Shown here piece after piece: positions 52,547-64,000 of a DNA stretch of 64,000 nt (within the stretch, counting starts at the first letter, position 1; each line of letters begins with the position of its first letter). Origin of the DNA: Blastococcus xanthinilyticus (lineage in GTDB: Bacteria; Actinomycetota; Actinomycetes; Mycobacteriales; Geodermatophilaceae). The notes under the pieces are model-generated. The model saw nothing but the letters and a program-made list of their open reading frames with translations, did no database searches and had not been told where the DNA came from. The stretch is taken from NCBI RefSeq assembly GCF_008124835.1, contig NZ_VNHW01000014.1, forward strand, positions 39,993 to 103,992. Direction: 5' to 3'. The position numbers were made by a program, and so were the translations under genes.

Positions 52547-53667
52547 GGCGTCGGCGCACTCGTGTGGAGGGATGACAGCGAGGCTCCGCCGACTAGTTCT
52601 CGCAGCAAATCGCCTAAGGCTGAGAAGTTTCCATACGGGAAGGTGGACACTGTCGAAGTCGTGGCCCAGTCGCCCGTTTGAGTGCCGACGACCGCAGCAT
52701 CTTCTGCCAGAAGAGACAAGTTTGGGGTACGTCGCGCCAACGCCAGCGCCTCCGAATACTGCTCCAACTGTCCAAAGAGGAGGGCTTGCACTGAAGCGGT
52801 CGGATTGGACCGAAGGGCTTGCCCGATGACCTCGTTGATGTGTTCGTCTCGGTACGAGAAACCGCAGCTGACAATCACGGAACTCGGGCGCCGGAGGAAG
52901 CCACGTAGCCTGTCCAGTAGGGCGAGGTATGGCAGGCGGCGACTCTGCTCGTACTTAAGGTGGCTAGGATAAATAAGTACTCGGTCCGATTTATCGGTTG
53001 TCGGGCAGCGCAAAACGTCACCCCCGCTGCTCGTGGCCCAGTTGATGGACCCGTGTAACTTCCACAGACGGACCCAGCGATTCGGAAGCTCGTCCTCCTC
53101 TACAGCATGAATGTCGAAGGATGGTCGGTGCGATCCCACGAAGCCATCAAAATATGGGACGTTCGCCGCCTCGAGTGCCTGCTCGAGAAGCAAGTCGTAG
53201 TTGGTCGTGAATACTTCCATTGGAGCGTGACGCTTTGCGGCCTGAGCCCAGAGTGCGATCGCGTGGTACGCCGTGTCTATGCCGGGGAGAGTCACTTCAA
53301 GATGATCGCGAACGAGCGCGCATATCTCCGCGTCGGCGGTTAAGACGGCGCTGTTGCTGAATCCTCGAACGTCTGCGGTGCCGGGGATCGCGGCCAAGCG
53401 ACGCAAATAGTCCAGGAGGTTTTCGAGCGTTACGGGGTTGTAAGTGGAATCGAGCTGGGCGAAGGCATCTTCTACGACATCCCGTGAAGCTCCGGTGACT
53501 CCCGCCCGCACTACTGTCGTCAGACCCGCGATATCCGGGATGATGGGGACCCCTTTCGGGCGGACTGACATGGGAGTCCCGGCTCCCAGGAACAGTCCGA
53601 GGGGGCGACGGTCCTGCTGGAGCGCGGCCCTCAGGTACTCGTTGTGGCGGTCAAGCTCGTGCTCCAC
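52543..53667 (-). CDS. SIR2-family NADase effector (SIR2-HerA defence)
   Basis: A 374-residue SIR2-domain protein. NAD-binding features are LFLGAGTP (GAG at 28-30), FTTNYDLLLEQ (TNYD near 154-158) and WKLHGSINW (catalytic His about 205), followed by YLALLDRLRGFLRRPSSVIV. The GAG, T-N-Y-D and His residues are those used by anti-phage SIR2 enzymes that hydrolyse NAD+. GTG 53667 has GAGAGGA 6 nt upstream. It is the first gene of the island operon. There is no TIR, Argonaute or other partner; HerA directly follows. Confidence 0.92.
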   Translation of the reverse strand: MEHELDRHNEYLRAALQQDRRPLGLFLGAGTPMSVRPKGVPIIPDIAGLTTVVRAGVTGASRDVVEDAFAQLDSTYNPVTLENLLDYLRRLAAIPGTADVRGFSNSAVLTADAEICALVRDHLEVTLPGIDTAYHAIALWAQAAKRHAPMEVFTTNYDLLLEQALEAANVPYFDGFVGSHRPSFDIHAVEEDELPNRWVRLWKLHGSINWATSSGGDVLRCPTTDKSDRVLIYPSHLKYEQSRRLPYLALLDRLRGFLRRPSSVIVSCGFSYRDEHINEVIGQALRSNPTASVQALLFGQLEQYSEALALARRTPNLSLLAEDAAVVGTQTGDWATTSTVSTFPYGNFSALGDLLRELVGGASLSSLHTSAPTP

Positions 53668-53876
53668 TGGGGTCCTCTCTGGGAACGGCTAAGCGGAACG
53701 ACCGTGCCCTAGGCGGATGCGGCAGTCCAGGATTGAGGCCTGGCGAGTCTCGCCTGCTCCAGCTGCGGCTCAGTTGACAGACCGGCCAGATGGAAGCGTC
53801 GCTCCGGACCGGCTCGCCTGCGAGGTGTGACTGCGCCCCTACGGCGACACTGACGCGTGGGGATGACCAGAAGCCC

Positions 53877-54191
53877 TCAGGCGATGGTGGCGAACAGCGG
53901 GGTCGCGCCGGCGATGTCGACCAGCCGGCGCACCGGGTTCGACGGCCGGCGCAGCTCGGGGATCCGGCCGGCCCGGCGTGCGGCCTCGGTCTCCCGGAGC
54001 ACGAGCCGCAGACCGCGGCAGTCGAGGAAGGTGGCGGCGGACGCTTCGACGGCGACCGCGCCACCGTGGCGCTGGTCGGAGGCGTCCCACAGCGCGACGA
54101 CGGCGGAGTCGACCTCGCCGCGCAGCCGCAGCACCGGCCCGGTCTCCTCGTCGACGAGGTCGATCGCGCCGAACGGCTCGGTGATCTGCAC
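53877..54191 (-). CDS. STAS-domain protein lacking the phosphorylatable Ser
   Basis: A 104-residue STAS protein: VLRLRGEVDSAVVALWDA, AVAVEASAATFLDCRGLRLV and RRLVDIAGATPLFA. In anti-sigma factor antagonists the site reads D-S-S-G-L; here it is D-C-R-G-L, so the phospho-Ser is missing and the protein may be constitutively active or act differently. GTG 54191 has GAGGAG 6 nt upstream. Divergent from argC; 142 nt lies between the starts. Confidence 0.82.
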   Translation of the reverse strand: MQITEPFGAIDLVDEETGPVLRLRGEVDSAVVALWDASDQRHGGAVAVEASAATFLDCRGLRLVLRETEAARRAGRIPELRRPSNPVRRLVDIAGATPLFATIA

Positions 54192-54295
54192 AGCGGGCTC
54201 CTCTCGTCCGGCGCGGTTCGCCGGACAGCCACCACCGTGCCCCTGGGTACTGACAGTTTCGCGTTCGGTGACTGGCAGGAGCCTGGGAAACCCCG

Positions 54296-55429
<1,134 letters not shown>

Positions 55430-55433
<4 letters not shown>

Positions 55434-56577
55434 CAGTCACCGCCCCCGAGGGCTTCTCCGCCGCCGGCGTCGCCGCCGGGCTGAAGTCCTCCGGCGACGC
55501 CGACGTCGCCGTCGTCCTCAACCACGGGCCGGACGACGCCGCCGCGGCCGTCTTCACCACCAACCGCTTCCCGGCCGCGCCGGTGCTCTGGAGCCGGCAG
55601 GTGCTGGCCGGCGAGCGGGCGCGCGCCGTCGTCCTCAACTCCGGCGGCGCCAACGCCTGCACCGGGCCAGAGGGCTTCCAGGACACCCACGCCACGGCCG
55701 AGCACGCGGCGGCCGAGCTCGGCATCGGCGCGATCGACGTCGCCGTGGCGTCCACCGGGCTGATCGGCGTCCGGCTGCCCATGGACAAGGTGACCGCCGG
55801 GGTCACCGCCGCGGTCCAGCAGCTGTCCGAGGACGGCGGCCTCGACGCCGCCCGCGCGATCATGACCACCGACAGCGTCCCGAAGACGACGGTGCAGGGC
55901 CGTGACGGCTGGACGGTCGGCGGCATGGCCAAGGGCGCCGGCATGCTCGCCCCGTCGCTGGCGACCATGCTCGTCGTCCTCACCACCGACGCCGTCGTCC
56001 GGCCCGAGGTGCTGCAGCGCGCCCTGGCGCAGGCCACGAGCGTGTCCCTCGAGCGGGTCGACTCCGATGGCTGCCTGTCGACCAACGACACCGTGATCGT
56101 GATGTCCAGCGGCGCCAGCGGGGTCACGCCGACCGCGGAGGCGTTCACCGAGGCGCTCACCGCCGCGGCCACCGACCTGGCCATGCAGCTGCTCGCCGAC
56201 GCCGAGGGCTCGACCAAGGACATCGCGATCACCGTGCGCAACGCGGCCAGCGTCACCGACGCCCTCACCGCCGGCCGGGCCTGCGCGCGCAACAACCTGC
56301 TTAAGACCGCGCTGTTCGGCAACGACCCCAACTGGGGCCGGGTGCTGGCCGCCATCGGCACCACCGACGCGGCGTTCCAGGCCGACCAGGTCGACGTGAC
56401 GATCAACGGCGTGACCGTCTGCCGCGGCGGCGCGATCGGCGACCCCCGCGAGGGCGTCGACCTCACCGGCCGGGCGATCACCATCGACGTCGACCTGAAG
56501 GCCGGCACCGAGCAGGCGACGATCTGGACCAACGACCTGTCCATCGCCTACGTGCACGAGAACTCGGCCTACTCCAC

Positions 56578-56581
<4 letters not shown>
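55430..56581 (+). CDS. argJ: Ornithine acetyltransferase / N-acetylglutamate synthase
   Basis: A 383-residue ArgJ. The self-cleavage site is [18 protein letters not shown], with nucleophile Thr at about residue 179. Other blocks are [39 protein letters not shown]-type [19 protein letters not shown], and [15 protein letters not shown]. It moves the acetyl group from acetylornithine to glutamate, giving a cyclic pathway; together with the missing argE-type step this makes ornithine. Stop overlaps argB (ATGA). Confidence 0.97.
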
Positions 56582-61706
<5,125 letters not shown>

Positions 61707-61708
61707 GC

Positions 61709-62389
61709 GTGCCGTCCGGTCCCGGCCGGCCCGAGCCGGGTCCCCTCGTCCGGGACGAGGACCTGCTCGGGCCGGTCGACGTCGTGGCGCCGTCGCTGCT
61801 CGGCTGCTGGGTGGTCACCGACCGCCCGGAGGGCCGGGTGGCCCTGCGGCTGACCGAGGTCGAGGCCTACTCCGGCGACGGGACCGATCCCGCGGCCCAC
61901 TCCCACCGCGGCCCGACGCCGCGAGCGGCGATCATGTTCGGCCCGCCCGGGCGGCTGTACGTCTACTTCAGCTACGGCGTGCACTGGTGCGCCAACGTCG
62001 TCGTCGGTCCCGAGGGGCAGGGCTCGGCGGTGCTGCTGCGCGCAGGAGAGCCCGTGGTGGGGGAGGAGCTGGCCCGGTCCCGTCGCCCGGCCGCCCGCCG
62101 CCCGCGCGACCTGGCCGGCGGACCTGCGCGGCTCACCCAGGCGCTGGCCGTCGGGCGCGAGGACCTCGGCACCGATCTGCTCGACCCGTCGTCCCCGGTC
62201 CGGCTGCACCGGCCGCCTCCCTCCCACCCCGCGGCGCCCGCGTCGGTGTCGGCGGGCCCCCGCGTCGGCATCAGTGTGGCGACGGAGCTGCCCTGGCGGT
62301 TCTGGGAGACCGACGCCCCCTCGGTCAGCGCGTTCCGGGCGGGCGGCAAGCCACGCCGCGGGCGGGCCGGGCAGGATGGTGCCTCGTGA
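61709..62389 (+). CDS. Alkyladenine (3-methyladenine) DNA glycosylase, AAG family
   Basis: A 226-residue AAG/MPG-type glycosylase. The motifs are SLLGCWVVTDRPEGRVALRL, TEVEAYSGDGTDPAAHSHRG (catalytic Glu in EVEAY), PRAAIMFGPPGRLYVYFSYG, HWCANVV, AVLLRAGEPV and GGPARLTQALAVGREDLGTD. It excises alkylated purines. GTG 61709 starts 2 nt after the argH stop and its own TGA overlaps tyrS, so it is probably read with the arg operon. Confidence 0.92.
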   Translation: MPSGPGRPEPGPLVRDEDLLGPVDVVAPSLLGCWVVTDRPEGRVALRLTEVEAYSGDGTDPAAHSHRGPTPRAAIMFGPPGRLYVYFSYGVHWCANVVVGPEGQGSAVLLRAGEPVVGEELARSRRPAARRPRDLAGGPARLTQALAVGREDLGTDLLDPSSPVRLHRPPPSHPAAPASVSAGPRVGISVATELPWRFWETDAPSVSAFRAGGKPRRGRAGQDGAS

Positions 62390-63678
62390 CCTCCTCTTCC
62401 GACTCCGGCGTGATCGACGAGCTGCACCGCCGCGGGCTGATCGCCCAGAGCACCGATGAGGCCGCGCTGCGCGCCCATCTCGCCGAGGGCCCGGTCGCGT
62501 ACTACGCCGGCTTCGACCCGACGGCGCAGAGCCTGCACGTCGGGCACCTGCTCCAGTTCATGGTCCTGCGCGCCCTCCAGCGGGCCGGGCACCAGCCGGT
62601 GGTGGTCGTCGGTGGCGCCACCGGCCTGATCGGCGACCCGCGGCCCTCGTCGGAACGCCAGCTGAACGACCGGGACACCGTCGCCACGTGGGTGGGACGC
62701 ATCCGCGAGCAGGTCGCGCCGTTCCTCGACGTGCCGGCCGAGACCTCCGGCTTGAAGAGCCCGGTGTACATGGACAACCTGGACTGGACCGCCCCCGTCT
62801 CGGCGATCGACTTCCTCCGCGACCTGGGCAAGCACTTCCGGGTCGGCAGGATGCTGGCCAAGGAGGCGGTCTCCGCGCGGCTCAACTCCGAGGCCGGCAT
62901 CAGCTACACGGAGTTCAGCTACCAGATCCTGCAGGCCAACGACTTCCGCGAGCTCTACCGCCGGCACGGGGTCACGCTGCAGACCGGTGGGTCGGACCAG
63001 TGGGGCAACCTGACGGCCGGCATCGACCTGGTGCGCCGCACCGAGGGCGCGACGGTGCACGCGCTGTCGACGCCGCTGGTGACCAAGTCCGACGGCACCA
63101 AGTTCGGGAAGTCCGAGGGTGGCGCCGTCTGGCTGGACCCGACGCTCACGTCCCCGTACGCCTTCTTCCAGTTCTGGCTCAACGCCGACGACGCGGACGC
63201 CCGGATGTGGCTGCCGCTCTACTCGGAGCGCCCGGCCGAGGAGGTGCAGGCGCTGGTCGCCGAGAGCGTCGAGCGGCCGGCCGCCCGGGCGGTGCAGCGG
63301 GCGCTGGCCGAGGAGCTGACCCTCCTCGTGCACGGCGCCGAGCAGCTCCGCCAGGCCGAGGCGGCCGGACGGGCGCTGTTCGGCCGGGAGGACCTCTCCT
63401 CCCTGGACGCCGGGACGCTCACCGCCGCTCTGGAGGAGGCGGGCAGCGTGACCGTCGACGGTGCAGCGCCCAGCCTTGCGCAGCTGCTCCAGCAGACCGG
63501 GCTGGTCGCCAGCCTCTCCGAGGCCCGGCGCACGGTGAAGGAGGGCGGCGCCTACCTCAACAACGAGCGGATCACCGATGCGGACGCTGCGCCGGGGGAG
63601 GAGGCCTGGCTGCCCGGGGGGTGGCTGGTCCTCCGCCGCGGCAAGCGGTCGATCGCCGGCGTGCGCCGGGCCGGCTGA
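62386..63678 (+). CDS. tyrS: Tyrosyl-tRNA synthetase
   Basis: A 430-residue class Ic synthetase. It has YYAGFDPTAQSLHVGHLLQF (HIGH = HVGH), GGATGLIGDPRP, YTEFSYQILQANDF, QTGGSDQWGNLTAGIDLVRR and the KMSKS-type KSDGTKFGKSEGGAVWLDP, then a C-terminal S4 domain (LVASLSEARRTVKEGGAYLN). It charges tRNA-Tyr. GTG overlaps the glycosylase TGA. A tyrS-rRNA adjacency is common in actinobacteria. Confidence 0.97.
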   Translation: MTSSSDSGVIDELHRRGLIAQSTDEAALRAHLAEGPVAYYAGFDPTAQSLHVGHLLQFMVLRALQRAGHQPVVVVGGATGLIGDPRPSSERQLNDRDTVATWVGRIREQVAPFLDVPAETSGLKSPVYMDNLDWTAPVSAIDFLRDLGKHFRVGRMLAKEAVSARLNSEAGISYTEFSYQILQANDFRELYRRHGVTLQTGGSDQWGNLTAGIDLVRRTEGATVHALSTPLVTKSDGTKFGKSEGGAVWLDPTLTSPYAFFQFWLNADDADARMWLPLYSERPAEEVQALVAESVERPAARAVQRALAEELTLLVHGAEQLRQAEAAGRALFGREDLSSLDAGTLTAALEEAGSVTVDGAAPSLAQLLQQTGLVASLSEARRTVKEGGAYLNNERITDADAAPGEEAWLPGGWLVLRRGKRSIAGVRRAG

Positions 63679-63692
63679 GCCCCCGGGCCCGT

Positions 63693-63739
63693 GTGAACGC
63701 CCGATGTCGGGGGCGTGGCCGCAGCGTGTCGGGCGTCAC
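63693..63739 (+). terminator. Weak hairpin after tyrS
   Basis: ACGCCCGA (63697-63704) pairs with TCGGGCGT (63729-63736) and the stem extends with GTGA/TCAC around a one-base bulge; the loop is about 24 nt. It begins 15 nt past the tyrS stop. It might end tyrS transcripts before the rRNA promoter. Confidence 0.4.
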
Positions 63740-63750
63740 GGGGGGTGGGT

Positions 63751-63779
63751 TTGACCGGCCGTGGGGGGCCGTGTAACTT
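63751..63779 (+). promoter_or_regulatory. rRNA operon promoter P1
   Basis: TTGACC (63751-63756) and TAACTT (63774-63779) are separated by exactly 17 nt. This is the best promoter match in the window and lies where an rrn promoter belongs, upstream of a typical actinobacterial 16S leader. Confidence 0.75.
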
Positions 63780-64000
63780 TCTCTTTGCGCCGCGCGGCCC
63801 GGAAGGGCCGCCGGACCGGAGCCCCTGTAGCGGGTGTCTGGAAACCGGCGTAGAGTTGGACCTCCAGCCAGGGACGAAGCCCGGAAGGGCGGAGTTGCTG
63901 CGCGTCCGCTCCTTGAGAACTCAACAGCGTGCCGAAAGTCAGTGCCAAGTAATACCCCGTGTCATGGCTCGTGCAGTCGTGGCAGGGATTCCTTTGGTTG
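63780..64000 (+). ncRNA. rRNA precursor leader (5' of 16S rRNA gene, partial)
   Basis: The stretch contains CCTTGAGAACTCAACAGCGT (63911-63930), the conserved actinobacterial rRNA leader with boxA-like antitermination signal and a TTGAG/CTCAA palindrome. GC-rich hairpins (GGCCCGGAAGGGCC near 63797) precede it. The end (GGATTCCTTTGGTTG) is close to the usual mature 16S start, which lies outside the window. No protein gene lies in 63679-64000. Confidence 0.8.
63851..63856 (+). promoter_or_regulatory. Possible second rRNA promoter (-10 box)
   Basis: TAGAGT fits a -10 element, with GGCG before and TGG after. At 17-18 nt spacing the -35 region reads TAGCGG or GTAGCG, which is weak. Tandem rrn promoters are usual in this group. 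Confidence 0.4.

Larger units (their letters stand above)
50457..53790. mobile_element. Low-GC defence island (SIR2-HerA-KTSC)
   Basis: Base composition changes abruptly after the SDR stop: for example 53101-53160 is 50 % GC, whereas 60541-60600 in argH is 77 %. Codon choice is also more relaxed, with AT-ending codons common. Three minus-strand genes form the whole content; there is no integrase, tRNA or clear flanking repeat. The right boundary is indistinct between 53700 and 53876. It interrupts an otherwise housekeeping region between pheT and argC. Confidence 0.7.

Noticed and set aside
50457..53876. Attachment sites or tRNA at the island ends
   Set aside because: Short similarities such as CTCGCCAG near 50462 and CTGGCGAG near 53741 are too short to claim, and no tRNA is present.
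63736..63948. 70-codon minus-strand frame in the rRNA leader
   Set aside because: It lies across the rRNA promoter and conserved leader and has no ribosome site.

Overview
The window is a high-GC (about 75 %) chromosome segment from an actinobacterium. The order infC-rpmI-rplT-rRNA methyltransferase-(TetR)-pheS-pheT-arg operon-tyrS-rRNA leader, the many GTG starts, the 4-nt ATGA/GTGA gene overlaps and the ECF42, ANTAR and NnaR-type regulators all point there. The protein style looks like Geodermatophilaceae (Blastococcus/Geodermatophilus/Modestobacter); that family assignment is an inference.

Layout. 1-20635 is mostly housekeeping and accessory metabolism: two TauE/SafE permeases, a GNAT enzyme, a divergent arginase-fold protein with altered metal ligands, a large Ski2-like helicase, SDR, homocysteine methyltransferase, YidD, ArfB, an ECF42 sigma factor with its DGPF partner, an esterase, a sugar-acid catabolism group (2-hydroxyacid dehydrogenase, IlvD/Edd dehydratase, enolase-superfamily dehydratase), and envelope/stress proteins (PRC-barrel/DUF2382). 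20784-26352 is an assimilatory nitrate reductase with nirB and nirD. 26356-31078 holds regulators and redox/methyltransferase genes. 31200-34772 brings nitrate uptake (narK) and its regulator (NnaR-like HemD/winged-helix protein), with a GNAT gene between them that carries sixteen perfect 15-bp repeats. 34864-39353 holds GAF/SpoIIE and GAF/ANTAR signalling proteins, a kinase, an MBL hydrolase and a PH-domain membrane protein.

39354-50456 is the translation block: infC (AUC start, long leader with attenuator-like hairpin), rpmI, rplT, a TrmH-type methyltransferase, TetR, an EAL-DICT-LOV-degenerate GGDEF photoreceptor-like protein, an EamA transporter, pheS and pheT. 50457-~53790 is a lower-GC island carrying a compact three-gene operon SIR2-HerA-KTSC. 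SIR2-HerA pairs are known anti-phage NAD+-depleting systems; the tightly coupled KTSC gene is the unusual part. 54334-61706 is a fully overlapping arginine operon argCJBDFRH (no argG) behind an ArgR-type operator and an apparently leaderless promoter. An alkyladenine glycosylase and tyrS follow, and the window ends in an rRNA promoter and leader just before a 16S gene.

Cross-cutting observations: three short in-frame micro-ORFs (20-26 codons) bridge cistrons with stop/start overlaps at both ends, and two copies of a nested palindromic element lie about 38 kb apart.
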